Assembly: GCA_041650475.1 (NCBI GenBank)
Contig: JBAZLD010000007.1
Span: 1-59,315 of the forward strand
Direction: 5' to 3'
Origin: JAIPGX01 sp041650475
Lineage (GTDB): Bacteria; Babelota; Babeliae; Babelales; UASB340
Length of the DNA: 59,315 bases
Positions 8,956-17,801 of the stretch are shown here, in pieces. Position numbers and translations under genes: made by a program. The notes under the pieces were generated by a model. That model worked only from the letters and a program-made list of their open reading frames with translations, did not search any database and was not told the origin of the DNA. The stretch's first letter is position 1. Each line of letters starts with the position of its first letter.

Positions 8956-9417
8956 TTATAAAGTTTTTGATAATTCCTCAAGCTCACCAAAAAGACTATT
9001 AATTAATTCTTCCGCCTCTGACGAGGTATGACTCCACAAAACACCTTGATCTACTCTGACCAAAATAGATCTGTCAGATTTTATGTCTATAATATCTATT
9101 CTAACAACATTCATTAATGGATGAACAAGCGAGGGAGCTCTTACAACCCCAGCTCTTCCAAAAACGCTATACGCAACATTGCCTTCACCCAAAAAACAAA
9201 TCATAACTTTTTTTTGCCAAACCATATTGTGATAACCGGTATGCTCTTTATGAATTGTTATTAACAAACCTTCTTGACCCTTTGGATAAATACATTGTAA
9301 TGGGGTCGTATTTGGAATACCTTTTTCAGAAAAGGTAGATAAAACAGCAATAGTTTTTTTTCTCTTTAAAAGCGCTAATAAATCATCTGGTAATTTAACA
9401 CCTACATGTTTTGCCAT
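8956..9417 (-). CDS. FMN-binding split-barrel (pyridoxamine oxidase-like) protein
   Basis: A 153-residue protein with the pattern of the pyridoxamine 5'-phosphate oxidase-like split barrel. An N-terminal helix (LPDDLLALLKRK) is followed by the first strands TIAVLSTFSEKGIPNTTPLQ. A conserved hydrophobic core with VMICFLGEGNVAYSVFGRAGV follows. Members of this superfamily bind FMN or related flavins, and many are of unknown substrate. It is too short to be a full PdxH. The gene lies 22 nt downstream of the exported coiled-coil gene's start and 69 nt downstream of hemW. The start is the only sensible ATG. The exact reaction cannot be inferred. Confidence 0.8.
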   Translation of the reverse strand: MAKHVGVKLPDDLLALLKRKKTIAVLSTFSEKGIPNTTPLQCIYPKGQEGLLITIHKEHTGYHNMVWQKKVMICFLGEGNVAYSVFGRAGVVRAPSLVHPLMNVVRIDIIDIKSDRSILVRVDQGVLWSHTSSEAEELINSLFGELEELSKTL

Positions 9418-9486
9418 AAAACCTCTTAATTTTTAAAAAATTTATAAATAAACAATACGTTTTTGTGACTTTTTTATGAAAAAATT

Positions 9487-10662
9487 TCAGATCAAATTTA
9501 AAATTATTTCGTTTTCAAGCATCATACCCTTTAAAGTTAAAAAAATTTTATCCCCCGCAAGCTCTATTAAAGCCTTGGATTTTAAAGTTTCTAATCTCTC
9601 TAAAAATTTATTTTTTTTATGTTCATCTAAAAAGTATAACATATCTTGCAAGTCCACCCCTTTATTTTGCCTCAACCCCAACATTAATTTTTCTAAAAAA
9701 ATTTGCTCATCAGTCAAAATTTCTTGAACAACTTCAACAAAAGAACTCTCTTGGGAATTATTTTTTAAATATTTATCCAAATTATTTTCATTTTGTAATC
9801 TACACTTTCCATCAAATGAAGCTGCCCCCAATCCAAAACCTTTATAAAAACCTCTGTCCCAGTATATTTTGTTATGAACAGATTCAAACCCATTTTTGGA
9901 AAAATTTGAAATTTCATATTGCTCAAAATTCTTAAGTCTTAGATAATGAACCGTTTTTTCGTATAAATCAATAATTTTGTCATCTTTTAACGTTTTTATT
10001 TTTTTTTCTTTTATCCGAAAATATAATTTTGTATTATTATAAACTGTTAATAAATAAATAGATACATGCTTTATTGGCCAATTACAAATAGTTTTTAAAG
10101 TATTAAACCAAATTTTATCGTCAGCACCAGGAAGACCTAGTATTAAATCAACAGAAATATTGTCAAAATATTTTGGAGCAATTTCTATTATTTTATAAAT
10201 CTTTTCAATATCTTGTTTACGATTTAAATTCGCTAATATATTTTGATCTAAAATTTGTATACCCAAACTCAGTCTGTTAACTAATAAATTTTTCCAAGTT
10301 TCCAGGTGATCTTGAGTAATATCTTCAGGATTTGCTTCTATTGTGAATTCTTTTAAATTTTTTAAACAAAAATTATTATTCAACACATTTATCAAATCAT
10401 GAAATAAATTTAAAGGATAAAGACTGGGAGTACCTCCGCCTATAAAAATAGTTTTTATTTCTGGCTTAAAAAAATTTTTTGCAAAATGTTTTATTTGCCA
10501 ACATAAAGCCTCATGATATTTTTTGACAAAATCATCATGTTTTTCTAATGAAACAAAATCACAATAATGACATTTATTTTTACAAAATGGCCAATGTACA
10601 TAAATAGATTCAGGACAAATATCCCATTTTTCATAAGTAATTTTATTTAAAAAAATATTCAT
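9487..10662 (-). CDS. hemW: HemW-like radical SAM protein
   Basis: A 391-residue protein of the HemN/HemW family. YVHWPFCKNKCHYCDF near residues 21-36 contains the CxxxCxxC cluster that binds a 4Fe-4S centre and S-adenosylmethionine. GGGTPSLYP (about 76) and the downstream EANPEDIT follow the family pattern. The length and the absence of an extra N-terminal extension with a fourth cysteine favour HemW, a heme chaperone, over the oxygen-independent coproporphyrinogen oxidase HemN. The gene starts 25 nt after the DUF4381-like gene. Its ribosome site GGAG lies about 15 nt upstream of the ATG inside a small hairpin loop. No other heme gene is in the window. Confidence 0.88.
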   Translation of the reverse strand: MNIFLNKITYEKWDICPESIYVHWPFCKNKCHYCDFVSLEKHDDFVKKYHEALCWQIKHFAKNFFKPEIKTIFIGGGTPSLYPLNLFHDLINVLNNNFCLKNLKEFTIEANPEDITQDHLETWKNLLVNRLSLGIQILDQNILANLNRKQDIEKIYKIIEIAPKYFDNISVDLILGLPGADDKIWFNTLKTICNWPIKHVSIYLLTVYNNTKLYFRIKEKKIKTLKDDKIIDLYEKTVHYLRLKNFEQYEISNFSKNGFESVHNKIYWDRGFYKGFGLGAASFDGKCRLQNENNLDKYLKNNSQESSFVEVVQEILTDEQIFLEKLMLGLRQNKGVDLQDMLYFLDEHKKNKFLERLETLKSKALIELAGDKIFLTLKGMMLENEIILNLI

Positions 10663-10666
10663 TGTT

Positions 10667-10687
10667 TTTTGGCCCAGCTCCCCAAAA
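10667..10687 (-). promoter_or_regulatory. Small hairpin presenting the hemW ribosome site
   Basis: Between the stop of the upstream gene and the hemW ATG, the minus strand reads TTTTGG, then nine bases including GGAG, then CCAAAA. The 6-bp stem would hold the purine-rich sequence in its loop. Spacing to the ATG is long, so the effect on translation is uncertain. Confidence 0.35.
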
Positions 10688-11206
10688 TTAATTTTTATTT
10701 TGTTCTACAGGAATCGTATTTTTTATAAGATCAAATGCAATTTTTAGATCTTTATCTGCTTGAATTTTTAAAATATCTTGACCAGCAAATTTTATTGTCA
10801 AAGCACCTTGTAATAAATTTTCAATCCCAGATAATAAATTTCCATCAAATTTTTTTTCTTTTAAAAATATTACCAATTCTTCATCTGTTTTATCTTGAAT
10901 ATGCCAATTAAATCTTTTTTCTAAATATTTTTTTAAAATACAAGTTAAATCAAAATAGAATTTTTTATAATCTTTTTTAGAAGTAAATTTTGCAAAATCA
11001 AATTTGTTCAGTTCTTGTAATGCCCATTCCCATGGCAAAAATTCTTTTTTTCTTTTTTTTAGGAAAAATTTAAAAATGAAATACAAAGCCAATACAACTA
11101 AAATAAAAATCAAAAAAAAACTAAAAAATTTAAAATAAGTTGTTTGCCAAAACGGTTTATAATAATATCCGTAATTTTCATAAAAAGTTGTAGCTTCTTC
11201 TTTCAT
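10688..11206 (-). CDS. DUF4381-like single-span membrane protein
   Basis: A 172-residue protein. One strongly hydrophobic segment (about 25-50, ending in FKFFLKKRKK) is followed by a cytosolic helical part with WEWALQELNKFDF and a KKFYFDLTCILKKYLEKRF stretch. These are typical of the DUF4381 proteins encoded beside DUF58 and von Willebrand-type proteins in MoxR/Bat-like clusters. The gene lies 19 nt after the DUF58 gene, so they are almost certainly one operon. Neither a MoxR ATPase nor a BatA-type protein is visible in the window, so this is either a reduced cluster or its other parts are elsewhere. Its role in envelope stress or assembly is only inferred from context. Confidence 0.75.
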   Translation of the reverse strand: MKEEATTFYENYGYYYKPFWQTTYFKFFSFFLIFILVVLALYFIFKFFLKKRKKEFLPWEWALQELNKFDFAKFTSKKDYKKFYFDLTCILKKYLEKRFNWHIQDKTDEELVIFLKEKKFDGNLLSGIENLLQGALTIKFAGQDILKIQADKDLKIAFDLIKNTIPVEQNKN

Positions 11207-11225
11207 ATATTCTTAAACTTTTATT

Positions 11226-12113
11226 TTAAATTTGTCTTCTAATTCTTTGTTTAAAAAAATTAACCAATGGATTAATAAAAGGCTGACCAACTGTCAAGTC
11301 TAAAAGATCAATTTTATATTTTGCAAATATTTTTTTTTGTTCAATCAATCTGGCTTGTAAACTTATATTTAAGCGATTTTGTTTACCTCTTGTATCAATA
11401 TTAAAAAGTTCTCCTGACTCCAAATCTTTAATTTGTAAAAAACCAACATCAGGTAAATTAATTTCACAATTATCTACAAATCTAATACCAATAAAATCAT
11501 ACTTGCAACTAGCTATTTTTAAAATTTTAGAATAATTATCAATATCATCAATCCAATCAGATAAAACAAATACTATTGCATTGTTTTTTTTTAAACCAAC
11601 TAAAAAATTTAATGCTTGATTTATATTTGTATTTGTAGATTGGGGTTTTATAGAAAATATTGATTCAATAATATTGGCAATATGTAGCTTATTTCTACTT
11701 GGAGCTATCCATTTTTCTATTCTGTCAGAAAAAAATAATATTCCAACTCTATCTTTATTATTACTTGCAATAAAAGCTAAAGTTGCTGCAACTTTAGCTA
11801 TCATATCTTTTCTTAATTCTTTTTTAGAAGAAAAAATAGAAGATCTGGAAACATCAATTAATAAAATCACAACTCTATCACGTTCTTCTACAAACTGTTT
11901 TATCATGATTTTATTAGCTTTGGCTGACGCGTTCCAATCAATAAATCTAACATCATCACCTAATTGATATTCTCTTATCTGCTCAAACTCCAATCCAGAA
12001 CCTTTGAAAGCAGAAAGGTAATCTCCAATTAAATAACTTCGCATTAATCGTTTTGTAAATATTTTTATTTTTTCTACTTTTTCTTGTATTTCTTGAGCGC
12101 CTAAATTCTTCAT
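11226..12113 (-). CDS. DUF58 domain protein
   Basis: A 295-residue protein from the ATG at 12113 (MKNLGAQEIQEK). A TTG at 12158 would add 15 hydrophobic residues and overlap serS, so it is less likely. The family signature GSGLEFEQIREYQLGDDVRF is followed by IDWNASAKANK. A von Willebrand-like stretch LLIDVSRSS follows, whose DxSxS resembles a metal-binding MIDAS motif. DUF58 proteins accompany MoxR-type AAA ATPases and are thought to act in assembly of protein complexes; no MoxR is seen here. It is followed 19 nt later by the DUF4381-like partner and sits 38 nt after serS. Confidence 0.9.
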   Translation of the reverse strand: MKNLGAQEIQEKVEKIKIFTKRLMRSYLIGDYLSAFKGSGLEFEQIREYQLGDDVRFIDWNASAKANKIMIKQFVEERDRVVILLIDVSRSSIFSSKKELRKDMIAKVAATLAFIASNNKDRVGILFFSDRIEKWIAPSRNKLHIANIIESIFSIKPQSTNTNINQALNFLVGLKKNNAIVFVLSDWIDDIDNYSKILKIASCKYDFIGIRFVDNCEINLPDVGFLQIKDLESGELFNIDTRGKQNRLNISLQARLIEQKKIFAKYKIDLLDLTVGQPFINPLVNFFKQRIRRQI

Positions 12114-12151
12114 TTTGCTATTCAAAACAAAAAAAATATTAAATTTTTTAA

Positions 12152-13390
12152 TTACCAAAGATTATCAATTAAGTCTTGCAAAATTTTAGGTAATTTAATA
12201 CTTCCATCTTCTTGTTGATAAGTCTCCATTAGCGCAACCATCAATCTAGGTAATGCTAATGAAGAAGCATTCAATGTATGAACCAAAGCTGGTTTAGAAT
12301 CAATTGATTTTTTATATCTAATTTGAGCACGTCTAGCTTGAAAATCTGTGCAATTACTACAAGAAGATACCTCGTAAAATTGCCCTTGTCCTGGCAACCA
12401 AACTTCTATATCAAATGTTTTTGCAGATGCAAAAGAACAATCTTGTGCTGCTAATAAACTGACTCTATAATGCAATCCTAACATATTCAAAATCTCTTGC
12501 GAACAAGTTATCATTTTTTCTAATTCATCAAAAGATTTTTCTGGTTCACAAAAAACATAATTTTCTACTTTTTCAAATTGATGAATTCGAATTAACCCTC
12601 TATCTGTTGCCCCATAGCCGCCAGCTTCTCTTCTAAAACAACTTGTCCAAGCCGTATATTTTAATGGTAACTGATCAGCAGATAAAATTGCATTAGCATG
12701 CAAATTTGTTAAACTAACTTCTGCCGTAGGAATCAAGCATAAATCATCTTGAGTTTTATAAAAATCACCCTCAAATTTAGGCAAATTTCCGGAATTATAT
12801 AAACCTTCTTCTTTTATTAAATACGGCGGAATAACTGGATTAAAACCATATTTTACATTGTTTTTTAACATTAATTGAGTTAATGCATATATAATTTTTG
12901 CTCCCATTGTTTTGTAAAAAACAAAATGAGAACCAGACATATTTGCTGCTGCCTGTAAATCAAACCATTCTACTTTTTCGTTAAGTTCAACATGATTTTT
13001 TGGTTTAAATGTAAATTCTGGTTTGCCTCCAATAATACGAACAGGTTTGTTTGATTCTTTATTTCCAGGTTGAACGCTTGGATCCAAAAGATTCGGACAA
13101 GATAAAAGTAATTTTTTAAATTCTTTTTGTATCTCTTGAGAACTTTCTTCTAAATTTTTAATTTTTTTTCCAATTTCAATCGATTCTTTTCTAATTTCTT
13201 CTGTTATTCCCTTAGAACCTTGAGACGCAAGATCATTTTTCTTTTTGCGTAAATTTTCAAGTTCTATTAAATCATTTCTAACTTGCTTATCAAGATCTAT
13301 TAATTTATCAACATTAAAATCAGGATCTTTTTTTAAAATAAGCTCTTTTATTTTTTGAGTATCCTGTCTCAAAATATTTAGATCTATCAT
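12152..13390 (-). CDS. serS: Seryl-tRNA synthetase
   Basis: A 412-residue class II aminoacyl-tRNA synthetase that charges tRNA-Ser. The N-terminal coiled-coil arm (about 25-105) that grips the long variable arm of the tRNA is clear. The catalytic core has motif 2 (FRREAGGYGATDRGL) and motif 3 (ASSLALPRLMVALMETYQ). The serine-binding area contains CSNCTDFQARR. Length and order match ordinary bacterial SerRS, and the N-terminus MIDLNILRQD is typical. It is probably the first gene of a run that continues with the DUF58 protein, the DUF4381-like protein and hemW. Confidence 0.97.
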   Translation of the reverse strand: MIDLNILRQDTQKIKELILKKDPDFNVDKLIDLDKQVRNDLIELENLRKKKNDLASQGSKGITEEIRKESIEIGKKIKNLEESSQEIQKEFKKLLLSCPNLLDPSVQPGNKESNKPVRIIGGKPEFTFKPKNHVELNEKVEWFDLQAAANMSGSHFVFYKTMGAKIIYALTQLMLKNNVKYGFNPVIPPYLIKEEGLYNSGNLPKFEGDFYKTQDDLCLIPTAEVSLTNLHANAILSADQLPLKYTAWTSCFRREAGGYGATDRGLIRIHQFEKVENYVFCEPEKSFDELEKMITCSQEILNMLGLHYRVSLLAAQDCSFASAKTFDIEVWLPGQGQFYEVSSCSNCTDFQARRAQIRYKKSIDSKPALVHTLNASSLALPRLMVALMETYQQEDGSIKLPKILQDLIDNLW

Positions 13391-13472
13391 TTAAAACTCC
13401 AATAAAAACTTAAAATAAAAATTTATTATCACAAATTTAAATCTAGTTAAGTATATAATCAAAATAAAGATT

Positions 13473-15341
13473 TTAAACTACTCCAAATAAATTTTTACCC
13501 CATTCTAATTTAATGAAATTTAATTTTTGAATCACAGATACTTCCGGATTTCTTAAATCATTTATTAATCTTGCAAGTTTATTTTTATCATCAAGAGAAA
13601 CTCCATCTTTTGTATCTTGCAATCTATCAATATAAAAACTCATCAAACCCTGATCTTTATAGCTCAAATCAACCTGATACAAATCAACAGACGGTGAATT
13701 ATAATAATTTAATATTCTAAAAACTTCACCAACAGAATTACTTACTTTATCATATTTTTTTTGTATTTCAGAATTTATAATTTTTTTGATAATAATAATA
13801 GATGATACTAAAACAACAGTAGTTGGAACACCAACAAGAATCCAATTAGCAATATTACCAACATATTTATGAATAATTGCTTCGTAAGTTTTAGCAAGTC
13901 CGCCTACTTCGTCTGCAACAGAAAGCCCATCTGTTGTTATATTTTTTACATCTTTTAATACAGGTTGTAAAGAATCAACTAATCCACCTTTTGATCCCAT
14001 GCCAGTCAATTTACTAGTTCCAATAATTTTTGGCCCTACAACAGGAATCCCTTTAAAATAATTAAAAGGATTCCAAGAAAGAATTTTTTCTGATTTTTTC
14101 TTATTTTCATTCATTTGCTCAACAGTATTATCCAAATCTTGGTTAAGTGTTTCTTTTTCAGTTCTTATTTTTGCACCAATTTTAGATATACTATTTATAT
14201 GTTTTTTTACCTGATCAAATAATTGATCCTTCGTTTTGTTATGATTTTCTTCATTATCTCTCATTAATTCTGGTAAGAAATTATCAACGAACCATTCTTG
14301 TACTTTTTTAATATACGCGTTCCAACCTTCTTTAAATTTTCCGTATCTAACTTTAGTAGTTTGAGAAAAACTATCCCAATTAAGCAAAATGCACATTGCA
14401 GCAATAAAACTAATAGATCCTCCTATGGTTAAACCAAGCCAATGCCTATAAAAAAATCCAGGAATTTTATAATCGTATATTTGTGCAAAAAAATTCTCAT
14501 CCATCAATTTGACATTCAAATTATTGGTACAAAGATTTGAACAAATAAAAGAAATTGGCATGTTATTAAATTCTGCCAAGCTTTCGTCATATTCAGGTTT
14601 ATCAGGATCAATTTTTTTTGTAAAAAAACCATTAATACAAAATATACCTTCTATTGTACAGACTCTTAAATCATCATCTAATTTTAATTTTTCTAAATTT
14701 TCATTTGATTGCATGGCAATTTTTTCAAAATTTAGTAAAATTTCATCAATTTTTCCTAAATAACAAGCAACTCTATTCTTAAATATATCTAATTCTTCTA
14801 TCATGTCCCTTAATTTAGTTTTACCAGCATCCCCCTCTAAAAGAGATTTAAAGTTCTCAATAAAAGAATCTTTATTCATTTCCCTTGTCCAAAAATCAAA
14901 TAAAACAATAAGCTCTTCTAAAAAAGAAAATAAAGATTTTCTGAAAAGAACTAGGTGATTCATTGTGAATTCACACAAAATACCTTTTCTTATATTTTCA
15001 AAAATAGATTGCGCAATAACCCTATCGTCTTCCCTTTTTTTACTCAAACAAATATTTTCTAAATCATCCATTCTTTTAAAAAATATTATTAAATCAGAAG
15101 TTTGAATTTTTTTTGTTGCAAATTTATAAGCCGACATTTTATTCAAAGATAAAATTAAATCTTGATAAGAATTAAAATCTTGATAAAGTTCAGAACGTAA
15201 TAACAAATTATTTGCTTTTTTAAAAAAAATATTAACATCAGGAAACAATGGTTTTGTATAACAAGAAATTTGTACAAAATTAAAATATAAAAAACAAAAA
15301 ATTATGCTAATTAAACTCTTTTTGAAAAAAGATTTATACAT
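13473..15341 (-). CDS. Large exported membrane protein of unknown function
   Basis: 622 residues from the ATG at 15341, which has GAGG at the right distance. The frame is open further to 15434, but that extension is poorly initiated and reaches the divergent neighbour. The protein has a signal peptide (about 5-28), an extended helical domain and two hydrophobic segments near 300-320 and 496-515. Between them lies a charged helical region (about 340-440) that looks like coiled coil. The two spans would make either a periplasmic/cytosolic/periplasmic arrangement or a hairpin anchor. It resembles the products at 3105 and 6613 in plan but not in recognisable sequence. Function unknown. Confidence 0.82.
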   Translation of the reverse strand: MYKSFFKKSLISIIFCFLYFNFVQISCYTKPLFPDVNIFFKKANNLLLRSELYQDFNSYQDLILSLNKMSAYKFATKKIQTSDLIIFFKRMDDLENICLSKKREDDRVIAQSIFENIRKGILCEFTMNHLVLFRKSLFSFLEELIVLFDFWTREMNKDSFIENFKSLLEGDAGKTKLRDMIEELDIFKNRVACYLGKIDEILLNFEKIAMQSNENLEKLKLDDDLRVCTIEGIFCINGFFTKKIDPDKPEYDESLAEFNNMPISFICSNLCTNNLNVKLMDENFFAQIYDYKIPGFFYRHWLGLTIGGSISFIAAMCILLNWDSFSQTTKVRYGKFKEGWNAYIKKVQEWFVDNFLPELMRDNEENHNKTKDQLFDQVKKHINSISKIGAKIRTEKETLNQDLDNTVEQMNENKKKSEKILSWNPFNYFKGIPVVGPKIIGTSKLTGMGSKGGLVDSLQPVLKDVKNITTDGLSVADEVGGLAKTYEAIIHKYVGNIANWILVGVPTTVVLVSSIIIIKKIINSEIQKKYDKVSNSVGEVFRILNYYNSPSVDLYQVDLSYKDQGLMSFYIDRLQDTKDGVSLDDKNKLARLINDLRNPEVSVIQKLNFIKLEWGKNLFGVV

Positions 15342-15433
15342 AAAAAAAACCTCTTTTTTTATTTTACTAAAACAAAATAGAATTATAGTTTGCAAATTAT
15401 TAAAAAAATGTAAAGAAAAGGAGAAATAATTCA

Positions 15434-16843
15434 ATGAAATCTTGTATTTTTAGAGAATATGATATCAGAGGAATTTTTGGCAAAGAATTTGATATAAACG
15501 AGGTTTATAATCTTGCAAAATCTATTATTACTTATTTTAAAAAGCAAAATCCTGAAATTCATGAAATCATTGTAGCAAGGGATGGAAGATCTCATTCTGA
15601 ACCCATGAGAGATCAGATTGTTAAAGCCATAACAGATTTAGGTATAAATGTAACAGATATAGGAATATGCCCAACCCCTGTTTTGTATTTTTCTTTATTT
15701 AATACACACATTACATCTGGCTTAGTAATTACTGCATCCCATAACCCAAAAGAATATAACGGCATAAAAATATGCCTTGATCAGAAAGCTGTTTGGGGAA
15801 AACAAATTCAAGAAATAAGAAAAATTTATGAAACCCAAAATTTTTATCAAAATCAAACAAATAAACAAGGCTCAATAAAAATTTACAATATAATCCCTAC
15901 ATATATAGACTATTTAGTAAATAAGTTTAAACACTTAAAAAATTTAAATTTAAAAGCAATAATAGATTGTGGAAATGGTACTGCTGGAACAGTATTCCCA
16001 GAATTAGTAAAAAAAATGCAATGGCAAAATGTAAAAATACTTTTTCAAGAAGTAGATGGTGATTTTCCAAACCATGAAGCAGATCCTACAGTTTATAAAA
16101 ACATGCAATTATTAGATAAAGAACTTAAAAATAATCCTGATTTTCAAGTAGGTATAGGCTTAGATGGTGATTGCGATAGAATGAGTCCCATGACCAAATC
16201 AGGATATTTAGTTCCAGGAGATCAATTATTAGCACTATTTTCACAAAAAATTTTAAAAGAACATCCTAATGCAGCCGTGGTTTTTGATATAAAAGCATCA
16301 TCTAGCTTAATTGATCTTTTAATTTCTTGGGGTGCCAAAGCATGCATTTGTCCATCTGGGCATGCATGGGTCAAAGAACATATGAGAAAAAATAATGCCA
16401 AATTAGCGGGTGAACTAAGTTGCCACTTTTTCTTTCATGACAGATATTTTGGATACGACGATGGAATTTACGCCTCTTTAAGGTTAATTGAAATTTTACA
16501 TGAAACACAAAAAGACTTATCTGAATTAATTACAATTTTTCCTGAAAAATTCAGATCATCAGAAATAAGAATTCCATGCCAAGATGAAACAAAAACAATA
16601 ATAATAGATCATATTAAAAATTTTTTTCAAAATAAAAAAAATTCAAATTTAATTACAATAGATGGGGTAAGAGCACAAACATCATATGGCTGGGGCTTGG
16701 TAAGAGCATCTAATACTCAGCCCGTTATTTGTCTAAGGTTTGAGTCCGATTCTCAAGATGGCTTAAACAAAATTAAATCTGATTTTATGGAAATTTTAGA
16801 ATCATATCTCGATAAAAAAATTCTAAAAGAATATATAAATTAA
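15434..16843 (+). CDS. Phosphomannomutase/phosphoglucomutase
   Basis: A 469-residue alpha-D-phosphohexomutase that interconverts hexose 6-phosphates and 1-phosphates, feeding nucleotide-sugar synthesis. The phosphoserine loop ITASHNPKEYNG places the catalytic serine at 102. The metal loop reads GLDGDCDRM (around 245), and the sugar-binding loop is GELSCHFFF, a variant of the usual GEMSGH. The C-terminal phosphate-binding part includes GVRAQTSYGWGLVRAS. Sequence type is ManB/AlgC-like, distinct from the GlmM at 23816. AAGGAG lies 10 nt before the ATG. It is followed by a strong terminator, so it is a single-gene unit. Confidence 0.93.
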   Translation: MKSCIFREYDIRGIFGKEFDINEVYNLAKSIITYFKKQNPEIHEIIVARDGRSHSEPMRDQIVKAITDLGINVTDIGICPTPVLYFSLFNTHITSGLVITASHNPKEYNGIKICLDQKAVWGKQIQEIRKIYETQNFYQNQTNKQGSIKIYNIIPTYIDYLVNKFKHLKNLNLKAIIDCGNGTAGTVFPELVKKMQWQNVKILFQEVDGDFPNHEADPTVYKNMQLLDKELKNNPDFQVGIGLDGDCDRMSPMTKSGYLVPGDQLLALFSQKILKEHPNAAVVFDIKASSSLIDLLISWGAKACICPSGHAWVKEHMRKNNAKLAGELSCHFFFHDRYFGYDDGIYASLRLIEILHETQKDLSELITIFPEKFRSSEIRIPCQDETKTIIIDHIKNFFQNKKNSNLITIDGVRAQTSYGWGLVRASNTQPVICLRFESDSQDGLNKIKSDFMEILESYLDKKILKEYIN

Positions 16844-16852
16844 TTAACAAAA

Positions 16853-16894
16853 AATAAAATAGGCTTATTTTTTAAAAAATAAGCCTATTTTATT
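16853..16894 (+). terminator. Strong Rho-independent terminator
   Basis: Two exact 21-nt arms (AATAAAATAGGCTTATTTTTT and its complement) abut with no spare bases, giving a 42-nt perfect palindrome that begins 9 nt after the mutase stop. Confidence 0.88.
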
Positions 16895-17021
16895 GATAAA
16901 TATTTACAAATATTAAAGTATACAGGGCCTTTGCCCTAATCATTCAGATTTTATAGTCTTATAAAACAATCAAAAAAAGTTTTTTAAATTAGCAAATTTT
17001 AATTTTAAAGATGGAGGCCAA

Positions 17022-17699
17022 ATGTTTAAATATTTAAAAAATAATTTTTTTATATTTTTTTTAATATTATTAACTAATTTTTCTTCTAATTATGCGCATA
17101 ATTGTGCACAAATATCAGATGATATAGAGAAATTATGTCGGGATACAAATAATTTGTTAATTGAACTCAAGAGTGCAATTCCAGACATCGTCCTAGAAAT
17201 AGAAAAAAAAGCAAATGTAAAAAAATCTATAGCAGAATTAAAATCAACGCTTGATTTTGTAGGTAAATTTAGCTCGCTTTACAATTTCAAAACGATAGAG
17301 TTATTTAATGAATTAGGTTGTTTATTAAAAAGCAATAACAAAAGACTTATAGCTCCTTTAATTATCTCAATTGGATGTGATTATTTAATTAAAAATTTAA
17401 AGGATCAAAAAATAAATATTAATAAAGAAAATTTAGAGCTAAATAAAAAATTAGATTTTTATATTAATCTTGCACAAGAAGAAGCAAAAAACATAGAAAT
17501 ATCCTATTTTCAACAATTAAATAAGACAGAATTTCAATTATTTTCACAAATAAAATCAAAAGAAATATTCGAAAAAATAAAGAAAAAAACAACAAATAAT
17601 ATATTAAAACAACTTTTTGAAGATAAAAAGGCCACTATTATACCAACTTTCTTAAAAAATTTATTTAACAAAATCTTATATTTATTAAAAATTCAATAA
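17022..17699 (+). CDS. Exported helical protein of unknown function
   Basis: A 225-residue protein. GGAGG precedes the ATG by 5 nt, so the start is secure. Residues 1-26 form a signal peptide ending at NYAHNC. The rest is lysine- and asparagine-rich and predicted helical, with heptad-like runs at about 115-200 and a hydrophobic patch near 105-118 (PLIISIGCDYLI). No known domain is recognised. It sits alone between a terminator and the promoter of the exported M41 peptidase and may be transcribed separately. A short hairpin AGGGC/GCCCT at 16923-16936 lies in its leader but has no T tract. Confidence 0.75.
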   Translation: MFKYLKNNFFIFFLILLTNFSSNYAHNCAQISDDIEKLCRDTNNLLIELKSAIPDIVLEIEKKANVKKSIAELKSTLDFVGKFSSLYNFKTIELFNELGCLLKSNNKRLIAPLIISIGCDYLIKNLKDQKININKENLELNKKLDFYINLAQEEAKNIEISYFQQLNKTEFQLFSQIKSKEIFEKIKKKTTNNILKQLFEDKKATIIPTFLKNLFNKILYLLKIQ

Positions 17700-17703
17700 T
17701 TTA

Positions 17704-17731
17704 TTGACTATTTGTATTTATTATATATATT
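17704..17731 (+). promoter_or_regulatory. Candidate sigma70-type promoter for the M41 gene
   Basis: TTGACT, a 16-nt spacer and TATATT lie about 70 nt before the start codon at 17802. In such AT-rich DNA a -10-like match is cheap; the TTGACT match is the stronger evidence. Confidence 0.45.
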
Positions 17732-17801
17732 TAATTTATCAATTTATAAGAAAATAATTAATAGAAAATATCTATTATATAAATATAAATAGAGGTTATC
17801 G

